Source: Alnus glutinosa
Taxonomy: Eukaryota; Streptophyta; Magnoliopsida; Fagales; Betulaceae
Length of the DNA: 64,000 nt
Direction: 5' to 3'
Assembly (NCBI RefSeq): GCF_958979055.1
Contig: NC_084897.1
Span: forward strand, 23,587,628-23,651,627
In this document: positions 40,331 through 53,290 of the stretch, piece by piece
Layout: each line of letters begins with the position of its first letter
Position numbering within the stretch: position 1 is the stretch's first letter
Notes under the pieces: model-generated
The model's input: only the letters and a program-made list of their open reading frames with translations
Databases searched by the model: none
What the model was told of the DNA's origin: nothing
Translations under genes and position numbers: made by a program

Positions 40331-41935
40331 AATTAATGAAAAAAAAAACCCTTCAAAAAAAAAAAAAAAAAAAAAAAAACCTTAACCCAAAACCCCAAAC
40401 TCTCAAACAAAACAAAAACCCTAAACCCTGTAAAAAAAGCAAACAAAAGCCCTAACCCTAAACCCCAAACCCTAAAACAAAACAAAAACCCTAACCCTAA
40501 ACCCTTTTAAAAAAAAAACCAGAAACTCTAACCCCTTTAAAAAAAACAAACACCCTAACCATAACCCCTAAATCCTAAACCTTTTACAAAAAGCAAAACC
40601 CTAACCCTAAACCCCAAACCTTATAACAAAACAAAAACTCTAACCCTAAACCCTTTTTTTTAAAAAAAACCTAAACCCTAACCCTAAACACTAAATCCTA
40701 AAACCATAATCGTAAAACCGTAAAACCCTAACCCTAAGCCCTAAGCCCTAAACCCTAAACCCTAAACCCTAAACCCTAAACAATAAACCTTTTTTTTAAA
40801 AAAAAAACCCTAGTCCCATTAAAAAAAAGAAAACCCGGTACCCTTAAAACAAAACAAAAACCCTAACCCTAAACCCTAATCCCTAAACCCTAAAAAAAAA
40901 AACAAGAACCCTAACCCTAAAACAAAACCCTAACCTTAACCCTAAACCCCGAACCCTATAACAAAACAAAAACTCTAACCCTAAACCCTTTTAAAAAAAA
41001 AACCTGGTACCCTTAAAAGAAAACAAAAACCCTAACTCTTAAAACAAAACAAAAACCATAACCCTAAACCCTAAACCCTAAAACAAAACCCTAACCCTAA
41101 CCTAAACCCCAAACCCTATAACAAAACAAAAACTCTAACCCTAAACCCTTTTTTTAAAAAAAACCCTAACCTTAAACCCTAAACCCTAAATCCTTAAAAA
41201 AAAAAAAAAAACAAGAACCCTAACCCTAAACCCTAAAGCAAAACCCTAACCATAACCCTAAACCCCAAACCCTATAACAAAACAAAAACTCTAACCCTAA
41301 ACCCTTTTAAAAGAAAAAACCCTAACCCTAAGCCCTAAAACCTAAACCCTAAACAATAAACCCTTAAAAAAAAAAAAAAAAAAAAACCCCTAAACCCTTT
41401 TAAAAAAACCCGGTACCCTTAAAACAAAACAAGAACCCTAACCCTTAAAACAAAACAAAAACCCTAAAACAAAACCCTAAACCCCAAAGCCTATAACAAA
41501 ACAAAAACTCTAACCCTAAACCGTTTTAAAAAAAAAAAAGCCTAAACCCTAACCTTAAACACTAAATCCTAAAACCATAACCGTAAAACCCTAACCCTAA
41601 GCCCTAAACCTTAAACCCTAAACAATAAACCCTTAAAATTTTTTTTTAAAAAAAATCCTAATCCCTTTAAAAAAAAAAGAAATAAAAGAAAACCTGGTAC
41701 CCTTAAAACAAAACAAAAACCCTAACCCTTAAAAAAAACAAGAACCCTAACCCTAAACCCTAAACCCTAAACCCTAAAACAAAAACCTAACCCTAACCCT
41801 AAACCCCAAACCCTAAAACAAAACCCTTATCCTTGGCCTAAACCCTAAACCAAAAACCCTAAACCCTAAAACCCTAATCCCTAATCCCTAAACCCTAAAC
41901 TCTAAATAAACCCTAAACCCTAAACCCTATTTACA
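40331..41935. repeat. Degenerate telomere-like (CCCTAAA)n array, about 1.6 kb
   Basis: The plus strand is almost only A, C and T. It is built from CCCTAAACCCTAAACCCTAA, CCCTAACCCTAAACCC and A-runs, with recurring spacers such as ACAAAACAAAAACTCTAACC and AAACCCTTTTAAAAAA. Higher-order repeats of about 150-300 bases are visible: the series AAACCC, TATAACAAAACAAAAACTCT, AACCCTAAACCC and TTTT returns at 40620, 40965, 41120, 41275 and 41495. Only scattered G bases occur. It lies inside the CACTA element upstream of the TNP2-like gene, so it is an interstitial array and not a chromosome end. Confidence 0.85.
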
Positions 41936-42148
41936 ATACAATATCATTGGCCATGTTATTAATAATTATTAAAAATAATTTAAAACAATACTCTGAATCA
42001 ACAGTTTAAAACAAACATTAAATTTAAACAAGATCAACGACTACGTTAAATTCTTAAGAAGTTCATATTCTAAGGAATTTAAGCACTTTAATTGCTGAAA
42101 TGAAATAACTGAATTTGTTTCAGCCTGTTAAATCACGTACAAATAAAT

Positions 42149-45100
42149 ATGGACAAGTCTTGGATGTCAGCACGTAGGGGTACGACACAATATAATGACG
42201 GGTGTAGAGCGTTTGTGGAATTTGCCATTTGTAATTGTATGACCGCTGATGGCAAAATTTATTGTCCCTGTAAGTGCTGCCGGAATAACCAGCAGCACGC
42301 CCCAGATTACGTTCTTGCCCACCTGACAGGGGGTAAGGGAATGACTCCGGGATACAGTTTGTGGTATATGCACGGTGAGACCGTACAAGGGTCAGCTGTT
42401 CCTGGTCGGTGTCCGAGTCATCCCGGTGTCACAGATTCGGCTGTCAGTAGCACTGAACCAGTTGAATGCACAGAACAAGACGGAGGCCTGGAACAAGGTG
42501 GTGACATGCACACCATGTTGCGTGACGCCTTCGGCGTGCACGAAGTAGGTGAAGCCTTCAGTAGCCAACCGCAAGAAGTTAATGAAGGAACCTCTGGAGG
42601 GGACGCATTGAAGTACCACGAGTTGTTAAAGACTGCCGAGAAGTCACTTCATCCTTGGACAAAGCATAGTAAACTGAGTGCTACTGTACACATGTACAAC
42701 TTGAAGTGCGTTGAAGGTATTAGTAACAATTTTTTTTTTTTTTCAGGTATTCTCGAGCTTATTAGTCAGTTATTGCCTCATTGTGATGAGATCTTGCCAG
42801 TTAATACATACGAGGCGAAGAAGTTCCTCAGTTCCATGGGTCTCGGGTATGAAAAGATTACGGCGTGCCGTAATGACTGTATGTTATTCTGGAAAGACAA
42901 TAAGGAATTGGATTCATGTACCGTATGTGGAGAATCTAAGTGGAGGGCTGATATACATTTAGATTAGGATGGTGAGGTCATATTGTCTAGGAGAAAACAT
43001 CCAGTGAAGGTGTTGAGGTGGTTTCCACTCATCCTACGGCTACAGAGGTTATTCATGTCGGAGCATACTGCGCACTATATGAGATGGCATGCAGAAGGTT
43101 GCACCAAGGATGGCGTATTGAGGCACCCCACCAACTGTGAGGCATGGAGATCATTCGACATTCTACATCCGGATTTTATGGCAGACAGTAGGAACATGTG
43201 GCTTGGATTGACAGCTGATGGATTCAATCAATTTTGGGAACATGAGTACATCCCACAGCACATGGCCCGTATTGCTTGTATCGTACAATTTACCTTCTTG
43301 GATGTGCATGAAACAGACGCCGTTCATCCTGTCACTGGTTATCCCTGGACCGAGCTCACCTGGTATGGATATCGATGTCTACCTTCAGTCATTGATTGAT
43401 GAGCTGTTGGAGCTGTGGAACGTAGGGGTACGGACATTAGATGCTTCCAAGATGGAGAATTTTACTATGCGAGCTCAGTTGATGTGGACAATAAATGACT
43501 TGCTGGCGTATGGAGATTTATCCGGTTGGCTGAATAGAGGTGTGAAGGCATGTCCTTGCTGTATGCATTCGACACGTTCTAAATATTTGAAGAACGGAAC
43601 GAAATTTTGTTACATGGGACATAGGAGATACTTGTCAACTGAACATCTGTGGCGGCTGAACAAAAAAACATTTGACGGGACTGAAGAATTAGAACGAGCT
43701 CCAAACGTGTCATTCAGGGACGAGATCCTCCAACAGTTGGACGGGATTGCATTTGGGGATGAGGACGCTAGTAAGAAGAAACGGAAGAAGCAGAAGACGG
43801 GTGCACGAAATTCTAATGATGTTGTATAGAAGAAGAAAAGTATTTTCTTCAGATTGCCGTACTGGAAGGACAATTTGCTCCGGCACAATCTTGATGTCAT
43901 GCACATAGAAAAAAATGTCATGGACAATATACTTGGCACTATTTTGGACATCAAAGAGAAAACAAAGGACAACCTGGCAGCTCGGCTGGACTTGCAGGAA
44001 ATGGGGTTGAGACCGAAGTTGTACCCGTTCACAGCCGCAAATGGTAAGACATATATGCCCGCTGCCTGTCACACGATGTCCAAGGAGGACAAAGAAATTT
44101 TTTTTAAGGTTCTTCGAAATGTGAGAGTCCCGGACGGATATGCCTCTAACATTTCACGATGTGTTCGACTCATGGAACGTACAATTTCGGGGTTGAAGAG
44201 CCATGATAGCCACGTATTGATGCAGCAGCTTCTCTCAATTGCATTGCACCAGTCAGTGCCAGATAAAGTGGTTAGACCTCTTGTGGAGATGTCTGCATTT
44301 TTCAGAGGCATATGCTCAACCAACCTAACACAAGATGAGATGGACCGACTGCAGAGTGACGTCTGTATCACATTGTGCAAGCTGGAACAAGTATTTCCTC
44401 CATGGTTTTTTACCAGCATGGTTCACTTGGTCGTGCATCTTGTGCACGAGTGTAGGCTCGGCGGGCCCGTTCAGTATAGGTGGATGTACCCGGCAGAGAG
44501 GTAGAATTTCACTATATATATATATTAAATATTTTGATGTAATTGGTTGTAATGCTCCGCCTTTTACAAAAATGCGTAAGTGAAAATTTCAATTTTCACG
44601 TGACATTACGACATCATCAGAATTATAAATTGGCAGCGGAATATATTTTTTCTTTAACAATAACACATCAGAGCTTCTAACAAAAATACTTCAAGTTAGA
44701 TAAAAGAGTGTAACTGAATAATTACACAATAAAATAGTATTTTTGCCACATATGGCACGGATAATTTACAAACATTATAATCATAGCATCATTAATACAT
44801 ACCAACGAAAATATAAATATTGTTCACCGAATATAATAATAATAATGGACTAGACATAGTAGTCCACAAAAATGAGAGACATCCTAGCCTCAGACACTGC
44901 TACCAAGATCACCTAAAGGTCTGGACAATCTTGATGCTCCTCTTCTTCATAACCTGTATTAATATATAATATATAGAGAAATAATAATACAAAAATACCT
45001 AGTGAGTCCACTGTTTTCAATAATATGATGATTACTGATTTATTTAACAATATACGATGCAACGATATGATATAATGACAGTTTTATATGCACAGTCTTA

Positions 45101-48100
45101 ATTATTTTCTTTTTGCACTCCTCTCATACCAGGGCTATTAAATCCATGTTCGTTTAAGCGGCTAATTATTGGAGCACAGACTCCCTTACCATGTTTTCTT
45201 AGCTTTTCCGCACTAGTAGTCAAAGTAGCATACTTAGTACATTAGTCATCCCAACAACCAAGTACATTGACCATCTTGACAGTCAATTAAGTAGCCATAA
45301 CTTGTCTAGCACATTGACCATCCTGACAGCCAATTTGTACTTATTATTGTTTTTCGCACAGGCGGTATGCCTGTCAATTGGTCATCCCAACAAGTGCACA
45401 GGCGATATGCCTGTCCATTGGTCATCCCAACAACCAACTTGTTATTAAACCTGCATAATTTTTACAACAATATGCAGTATATTATTCCTATGCATATAAT
45501 TAAATAAAGCAGAAATCACAACATTATAGAAAACAACCACGTATGATCCTCAGTGAGTAAGAATACTCACAGTTCTCTGCTACAAAGAGAAATCCACAGG
45601 AATAATGACTGCACAATTGTATACATTTGATAATATATTAGTATAAAAGACTAAAAACCTATTTTAACATTTTATCACTTTCGACTTCTAAATCACTTAT
45701 CCCAATTTCTAATGTCGCTTAGATATCATAACGGCATAAAAAGGTTAATTATATTACCACATATTTTATGCGGACATTATTACGGCTTTTATTAATTAAC
45801 GACTAAAATACCCTTTAATTAAAACGGCATTCTAAAAGCTTATCTATTTTTGTACCAAATCGACATAGTAATTCGATTAATATAATTAATGGGTTTTATA
45901 TTTTAAAAGTACACAAGCGGTACAATATAAATAATTTTTATTTTAATCTTATAAATTTTGGGTGGAATAACGGCATTAGTGTTACTAATGCCTATAAATA
46001 CTTTAAAATATTTGAGCGGCGCAACGACGCTTTTGTAAAATAGTGACTCTTTACTCGGGCATTATAACAGCGCAATTTATTACTTAAATTCGCCACTTGA
46101 AATACCCTGTTAAAACACAATTAAAAATATTAGAATACTTAATAACTTTAAAAATTACAATAACCGAGGTTTAGAAACTTACTCAGAATATATACAAAAT
46201 ATACCACTTTAAAAATATTCTTTTAAGCATATTACTAATAACTTAACTTTATAAAAACCATAAACTTATGTCTAATAACTAAAAGTTGTACATGTACTAA
46301 AATAAAACCCATGAGTAAAAGAAGCTTACCACACATACTGCCGAGAGACAAGTACAGGTTCTCTTCTTTGTTTTCTTTTCTTTTCTTTTAAGGCTATCCA
46401 AAGCTTCTTCCTCTTATTTATTGATTCATTATTCTTTTATTCTTTTCCTTTGGTTCACGAGAGAGAGAGATATCCTTTTTCCGCTTTTTCTTTCTTCTTG
46501 TTTCTTTGTTCTCTTATTATCACACCAGCCCAGCAGGCCAGCACACACACGCACACTCAAGATGGGTAGGCCGAACACACACAACCCAGGGGAAAGGAGA
46601 GGTTTTCCTGCTCTGTTTTGGGTTCGGGTGCTGTGGGTTGGCAGAAGATGGAGGTTTGGCTTGATTGGACCCACTGCTGGTTTGGAAGAGAATCAAGAGA
46701 GAGTTTCTGCTCCTTTTCTGCAACAGAGAAAGAAGTGAAGGGAGAGGGCGCTTGGTGAGTTTCTGCAGAAAACAGAGAAGAGAAATGGAGATGAAAGTGG
46801 TTGTCCAGTTTCTCCTTGCACAAAACCAAGAGAGTGAGAGTTGAGAGAGATGGAAATTCTGCTGTGTAATCTCTCTAAGAACAGTATTAAGTTGCTGCCC
46901 AGAGAGATGAGCAGAGGGAGAAGGAGTTTCTGCAGAATTTCTACAGTGAGAAGAAGAGAAGAATGCTTGAACGTGAAGAGGGGAGCTTTCCTTTTATAGA
47001 ACCCATGAACGGATTGGATCCAATTGGGCTAAAACTAATCCAATGGCTGAGAGTCATGCTTGGGCAGCAAGTTGATGTGCTAGAGGAGATGAATCACGTG
47101 GGTGGAAGAAGGTTCTCAGCTTGGTAAAAATATCTCTTATCTTCAACAAACTAACATTGAGTTTTAGCTTAAGTTTCTAACTTAGTTTGCTGGCCGGTTC
47201 TCTTGTGATTACTAGAAGCTGGGTATTAACGTGAAGGCTGGGTATCTTCAACGTGGGCTGGACTAGGTTGCAACGTGGGCTGGATTAGGGGCTGGGTTCT
47301 TGGAGAATTAAAATGGCCCATTATTACTCATGCTAAATTTTCGTCCTATTCAGAGGTATAATTTCTCTCGGGTGTTTTTGGGTACTAAATGGAGTCAAAA
47401 AATTATGAAATTTGGAGGGTAGCTAGAAGACTTCGAGACAAATGTTTTGGATTTTGAATCAACCAAAACAGAGTTCGTTTGACCCTATTTCCATTATTTC
47501 AAAGTTTAAGGTCTGTTTGAGTTTTTATCAAATTAAAACTATAAATACTTCTAAATAAATGAATATTTATTTTCATAAATATTCATATTTATTCATTTGC
47601 CTTATTATTAGGTCTTAAATCATATTTTAAGATATTTTATTCAATATCTTAAAATACGGGGTATTACATTGGTTTCTTAAACGGGGACAATCTCTTGATG
47701 TGTATGTGTGTACACCAGGAGCCTTGAGGGTTTCAAGTTTAATGTGCGCAATAAAGAGGCCCCTGATGGGTGCATTGTGGAGGGTTATATAGCGACCGAG
47801 CTGGTAACGTTCTGTTCGAGGTATTTGGAAAACGCACCAACCTTCCACAACAGACCTCAGAGAAATCCTGATGGTTCCAAGGGGGCGGGAATGTGAGTTA
47901 GCTTGAACCGGTTGACAATGCACCAGATTCATCGTTATATTGTGTTCAACTCTGAAGAGTACCTCCATTTGCGGATGTAAGTAGTGTTTACATATTTAAC
48001 AGGTTTCAAATAAAATTATTAATAATAATTACTACATAATTATATCCGCTGAATGTAGGATGCACAAAGACGCTCTCAGGCGATCATGCAATAGGGGTCG

Positions 48101-48920
48101 CGTCACGGATGCTCTTATTGAAGCCCAACATCATGAGTAGTTCTGCGAATGGTATCGTACATATGTAAGGAAATAGTGGTATTTTCGTATATAATATTTA
48201 AGGGTGTTCAGCCCCATTTGAAGACAGGGTTTAGCAATATGCCATAATTAACCAATGTGGTCTATAATATTTGAAATTATAACATAGGTCGATGGATTGG
48301 ACGATCAACGTAGGGAGGAATTGGGTCAAAGTTGGTTATGCGTTGTAGATGGCTAAAGGAGACAGCAGTCAAGTATAACAGGTACGTGGTAAACGAAAAA
48401 CTGTTTCACACGCTTGCCCCATGATGTGGGAAGGAGGACTCAGAACAGTGGCGTATGTGTGCCAACCGTTGAAGGCGAAACGTACTATGAGCAGTTAACC
48501 GATATAGTTGAGGTCAAATACTATGACAGGACTACGTACGTCCTATTCAAGTGCAATTGGCCGGACCCCACGATGGACAGAGGATTTAGAGTAGACGACT
48601 ATGGCCTTGTGTTTGTCAACTTCAATCACCTCGTCCACAGGGGAGAACTGATTACTGACAAGCCATAAGTGCTTATATCTCAGGTAGACCAAGTATTTTT
48701 CGTCGAAGATGGAATGAATCCAAATTGGGTTTGTGCCGTGAGGACTAAACCGCGCAACGTGTACGACGTTGGTCAGGGGGAAGGGAGTAATGATGCAGGT
48801 ACAACCTATCACGAGTGCGTACCGCTCGTATTAGCAATTGCTCACCTGCATGATATAAATGACGAATTCGAGCACGACAGGCCCGACATTGATCCGATTG
48901 AAGCTCCCGTTATACAATGA
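42149..48920 (+). pseudogene. TNP2-like CACTA transposase gene, broken, with a solo LTR inside
   Basis: The gene starts MDKSWMSARRGT with the transposase-associated zinc-binding region (YCPCKCC). It continues through the catalytic TNP2 (Transposase_21) region: ACRNDCMLFWKD, SCTVCGESKW, MTADG-like LGLTADGFNQF, GVKACPCCMHSTRSKYL, KNGTKFCYMGHRRYL, DVMHIEKNVMDNILGTILD. After it come the DUF4218-like part (FPPWFFTSMVHLVVHLVHEC) and, after 47690, the DUF4216-like part (VGRRTQNSGVCVPT, EVKYY, RNVYDVG). Breaks seen: an in-frame TAG at 42965, a frame change at about 43225-43400, a stop at 43827, several stops at 48120-48370 and one at 48666. The 3.1-kb LTR sits between WMYPAER (44502) and the next homologous block, probably in an intron that starts GTAGAA at 44503. 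It cannot make a working transposase. Confidence 0.85.
44548..47668. mobile_element. Solo LTR (3.1 kb) with perfect 5-bp target duplication TTGGT
   Basis: The segment begins TGTAATGCTCCG and ends CGGGGTATTACA, short inverse ends of the TG...CA type common in plant LTR retrotransposons. TTGGT is at 44543-44547 and again at 47669-47673. No gag or pol motifs, no second LTR copy and no polypurine tract are inside, so it fits a solo LTR left by recombination. Removing it restores a continuous flank. Open stretches at 46421-46829 are within the LTR and show no known domain. The superfamily cannot be decided from an LTR alone. Confidence 0.78.
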
Positions 48921-49059
48921 TTGATATATTCACTGTTGGTATAATTCGCATAAACTCAATATACTTTTTTTATTTGCATAAATCTCATTGTTTAATTTGC
49001 ATATTCATTAGTAATATATAAAATACAAATTTTAATTAATTTGTCTACATTTGTTCCCA

Positions 49060-51791
49060 GGTATAGATGGACCAGAGACCCCCTTCTTGTGCACTTCGGG
49101 CACCACGCCTACCCGTGCCCCCCACGACCACGCCCACAGCTTCGGCGCCACTATATACTGTGGGGTGGCCACACCACCTAGATGCTGCTTATGGACCATT
49201 GTTGCTAGGTACGGTGGCCGTGCCCACGTCAGATCGCGGGCGGACAAGCACAGCTGGATATTCTTGTTCTCCATATTCAGAGCCGCCGACATTATCGTAG
49301 GATGGGATCACCTCACCAGGTCACGTGACTCGATGGTGGGTGCGAGAGGGTTATGATGGGCTAGGCCAGCATGGTTATGCGCCTTACTGTCCGTATCCCT
49401 ATACTGGACCGGCTCCATGTGGATCTGATAGTGAGACACATAATGATAGGTTTTCGCTGCCACAGACAGGAGAGATGCAGATGCAGGGTATGGGGTTGAG
49501 ACAGATGCCACACCGGCAACGAGTCAGGGACCGGCTATGGGGTTGAGACAGTTGCCAGCATCGGCAGCGAGTTAGGGACCGGCTATGGGGTTGAGACAGT
49601 TGCCAACACCGACAGGGAGCCAGGGCCCGGCGCCTTGGGAGAGTCAAGTACCGCTATCTGGGGAGAGCCAGGTGCCGGTTTCTAGTGAGTCAGATGCCAG
49701 ATTTTTTTTTTTTGGGGGGGGGGGGGGAGGGGCAGATTCCCTATAAGGGGGACGTTGCGATGTTGGGTCCCGATCAGTTGGCCCTCGATAGCCCACAGGA
49801 TATGGTTTTAGATGACGATCAGCAGCCTCCTCCGGCGGAAGATGTTGGTGAGGAGCATGCAGGGGACCCAGCGATCCATCGCATATAGACTGACCAGATT
49901 CGGTTAATGAGTAAGTACATATTTATACATCATTAAAACTCATATAATGTTACTAATAATTAATATTAAGTTTGAAAAAAATATAAATTGAATTTAAAAT
50001 TTATTAATATAATTAAGTTTTTTAGTGTTTGTTTATTAAATGTTGTATATTTTTTTATTAGGGTACAATCCAGACGGGAGCATCTATTATGAGGTGGTTA
50101 AGGACCCCGAGAGGAATTGGGTGCTCCCGAGGGGGAAGAAGATTGTGTTGCAGTACAATGCTGCAAGCGTTTTAGGCGTGTTACGGGCATGCTTATCAGG
50201 AGCAGGTCCTACATATATATGTGGGACGAATGAGCGAAGGTAGATAAGAACATTAAGAAGGCTATATGGGACGCGCTGATGGTATGTTTATGAATCTAAT
50301 TTATTTATTTATTTAAATTAAACTTAAAATTTAGTTCTTGTTGAATTGTTAAAATCAATGCTTAAATTGAATGTGCAGGAGGAGTTTTATCTACCTGTAT
50401 CTGTTGACGAGCGCAAGGCACAGCACGAAGTGTGGGTTGATATTGGCCGTAAGCACCGACTGTGGAAGTCGAAGTTTAAAACCAAGCTACATATTCAAGA
50501 CGGTGACACGCCCGAGATTATGTGTTAGAGTGCCGGAGAAAGTTTTTGAGAAGTTTGACGTAGCAGATGTGGAGTACCTGCTGAGCGATTGGTGCACTGA
50601 GCAAAAAAAGGTATGTAGATCTTTGATTGTATTACAAAATTGGAGCTCATTTTTAATAACAGTTCATTTGATTTTATTACTACTTTAAGTGTGTCAAGGC
50701 TTACATTTTTTTGAAATGTTCAATGCGTAGGCGACTTGTGAACGGATGAAGCGGCTGCGGGAGCAGAATGACCTCCCTCATTGTCTGGGTTCCAAAAGTT
50801 ATGCCAGATTTAATCACGATGAGATATAAACAGATATATGTATATGTTTTTCATACTTGTTGCTAATTATTTTTTTTTTACACTGTTTTCTCACTCTAGT
50901 GTTTGTTATATATTTCAACTTGATGGCGACAGGCATGTACATCTGGCACACCCCCCTCACTCGTGCCGAATTGGTCGTGAAGACACACACAAGGAAGGAC
51001 GGCACTTACTTGAATGAACGTACACGGGTCCTATGCGTATGCTACTGATCTATTTTACTTATATTTCTAAGTTATGCGTGTGTTATGGCATTATTTAATA
51101 CATGTGTACTTTATGTTGACGACGTACGTGAGAGGATGACGCAGGGTTTATCCAGTGATCCTGCCGCCACGCAGAGCGTCTCAGGAGACACGGTGCGTTG
51201 GGCACCGAACGACGCGTACGAACAGGCGGTTGGGAGGCCTGAGTATTCGGGGAGGGTTCGCCAGGTTGGGCCGAACGTTACTCCTGTTCATGGGATGTGT
51301 TTCTCGTACAAGGCTCGCTCACAAGGGGGACCATCTGAGGGAATATCTCAGGATTGGGCCGAGCATGCCTGGGAGATGGCGAAAATGCGGGAGATGCTAC
51401 GTGCTGAGTGAGAGAGAAATGACGTTATGGAGCAGCGCATGCGACAGTTCGAGGCATTCATGTCCTCCATGCATGGCACAGTAGGTGCTTAGCAGTCTTC
51501 ACCTGTAAACATAGGTAGTACGTCGTCTGTTAGTAGTGCATCTGCAGGTATGATTCATATTGTGTATACGACAAAATTATTTTCAATTTGTTTTCATTAC
51601 TTGTTTAAATTTGCATTTACCTATATATATTTTAATTATTTTTATTACTTGCAGGTAATGCGATAACGATTGGTCCGTTGTCGCCTACACGACGACGGCT
51701 GAGCCAGTACTCCCCTGTCGCTACACCATTCCGTGCGCAGCAATCGCTGGTTGGCGAGTACACGCCTGGGACGATACCTCCTGATCCATAG
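49060..51791 (+). pseudogene. Transposase_24-like (TNPA/Ptta-type) gene of the CACTA element, broken
   Basis: The N-terminal part (49067-49890) is Pro-rich and of low complexity, with a roughly 48-bp repeat. The conserved part begins at about 50062: [29 protein letters not shown], then KKAIWDALM ending at a donor near 50281. It resumes at 50379 with [19 protein letters not shown]. After another intron it reads [22 protein letters not shown] (about 50730-50815), then [23 protein letters not shown] (50950-51020) and DDVRERM. This order is the one of the plant Ptta/En/Spm transposase family. A Trp codon in the expected WDEW motif is now TGA (about 50231) and frame changes are needed at about 50200 and 50520. 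The last exon ends PPDP at 51791. Confidence 0.75.
49493..49635 (+). repeat. Three tandem copies of a 47-48 bp unit in the Transposase_24-like gene
   Basis: Each unit starts GGGGTTGAGACAG(A/T)TGCCA and ends AGGGACCGGCTATG or a diverged form. The first unit is one base shorter, which changes the frame. Confidence 0.8.
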
Positions 51792-52204
51792 GGACACCCT
51801 CCAAATCTGTAGATATTTTGTGTAATTATTTTTTGTTAGTAATGAATATGTTTATTTTTTGTAATTATTTTTTGTTTGTAAAGATTTGTGTAATTAATAA
51901 ATACGTTATTAATTATTGACTTGTGTAATTTCATTTTGTGATATTTTGGGGTAAAATAGATTTTGCAATATTTTAGGCCGGAAATAAGAAAATTACCAAA
52001 AAAAAAAATTAATTAGATTAAAAAAGTAAATAACCCAAAAAAATTTTAAAAAAAAATTAAAAACTAAATTTAAAAAAGAATTAAATAAAAACACAATTAA
52101 AAATTTAAAAAAGAATTAAATTAAAAATACAATCAATAATTACAAAAAGAATTAAATAAAAAATTATATTTAAATTTTTTTATTTTTTTTTTTTAAAAAA
52201 ACAA

Positions 52205-52465
52205 ATTGCCACGTGTACTCTAATACACATGGCCACGAGTATTGTGGTACACGCGGCCGACTGTTAGCCGCGTGTACTAAATACACGCAGCTGACTGTCA
52301 GCCGCGTGTACTGTGATACACGTGGCATAGTGAAATACACGCGGCAAAATGTGTATTTAGTTACAACCAGATCTAACATGCGTCGCATACGTGTCCATTT
52401 ACACGTGGCAAACTGTTCGCCACGTGTACTGTGTCCGTACACGTGGTGAAGTGCATGTGGCAAAT
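52205..52465. repeat. Right subterminal repeats of the CACTA element
   Basis: Repeated phrases GCCACGTGTACT, ACACGCGGC, CAGCCGCGTGTACT and ACACGTGGCA in both orientations, the same theme as at 36545-36960. Confidence 0.7.
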
Positions 52466-52764
52466 TGCAATTTTTTTTTATCACTTCTCCTCCCCACTTG
52501 TTAATGAATGAACAAAATTAGTTTAATTTGCTCATTATTCCATGCCCAGACATAGACTTTTTGGCATCATGTATGACTGGAGAAGCAAAAATACAAGACG
52601 ATCGATTCATATATGGTCCAATTTATAGTTAACGCATATATGCTCAAGACCTTTTATTACAATGGCTTGTTTAGATAAGCTTGTGGACCTGTTTATAGGT
52701 GTAATGAATGAATGTATACTACCTTACTCAAATATATATACCTTACAAAGTTAGCGTGACAAAG

Positions 52765-52768
<4 letters not shown>

Positions 52769-52840
<72 letters not shown>
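52769..52840. repeat. (TA)n(GA)n microsatellite
   Basis: About 22 TA units followed by about 14 GA units. Confidence 0.95.
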
Positions 52841-52844
52841 CAAG

Positions 52845-53079
52845 CAGGGACGGAGCCAAAAGTTCTTATGGGCAGGGGCCGGTGGTAAAAAAAAATTATT
52901 GGTAGGAGCCAATAGGTTAAATTTTTAGTTTTTTAGCTTATATATATATATATATATATATATATTTTTTGAGATTTTTTTTTTTTAACCTAAGAAATTT
53001 TTTTTTTCAAAGAAATTGGGGGGGGGGGGGGGGGGGGGGGGCCATGGCCCCTGCCAGCCCCCCCCTCCCTCCGTCTCTG
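52845..53079. mobile_element. hAT MITE of the CAGGGACGGAGCC family (second copy)
   Basis: Starts CAGGGACGGAGCCAAAAGTT, identical over 20 bases to 35290 onward, and ends CCGTCTCTG. The candidate 8-bp duplication is AGAGCAAG against AGAGAGAG, not exact. It has gained a TA repeat and a run of about 24 G (53018-53041). Confidence 0.65.
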
Positions 53080-53182
53080 AGAGAGAGAGAGTAATACTAA
53101 ACGTTCTCTTTGTGTTCATCTAAAATTGATGTGGCATTTAAAATTACTATTGAATTAATTTGTTATAGATCATTAATGAATT

Positions 53183-53290
53183 GTCCTGAATGGGTAACTC
53201 AATCGACTAAGGACCACGCCTTATGAAGCGGAGGTCACTAATTCGAATCCCTCCTCCCCCTCTTATGTGGACATGTCAAAAAAAAAAAAC
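53183..53290 (+). mobile_element. tRNA-derived SINE with 9-bp target duplication
   Basis: A box-A-like GGTAACTCAATCGAC and a box-B-like TAATTCGAATCCC are about 35 bases apart, as in a tRNA promoter. A CT-rich part, TTATGTGGACATGTC and an A tail follow. TAATGAATT flanks the unit at 53174-53182 and 53291-53299. The body does not fold as a complete tRNA, so this is a SINE and not a tRNA gene. Confidence 0.72.

Noticed and set aside
40331..41935. A true telomere or chromosome end
   Set aside because: The repeats are degenerate, mixed with A-runs, and followed by unique coding sequence of a transposon and 22 kb of further DNA.
43610..44072. Minus-strand frames of 120-140 codons
   Set aside because: Shadows of the TNP2-like gene on the plus strand.
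46421..46829. Overlapping open frames of 81-105 codons
   Set aside because: They lie inside the solo LTR, occur in several frames at once and have no known domain.
53187..53262. tRNA gene
   Set aside because: Boxes A and B are present, but the arms do not pair as a cloverleaf, and an A tail and target duplication show a SINE.
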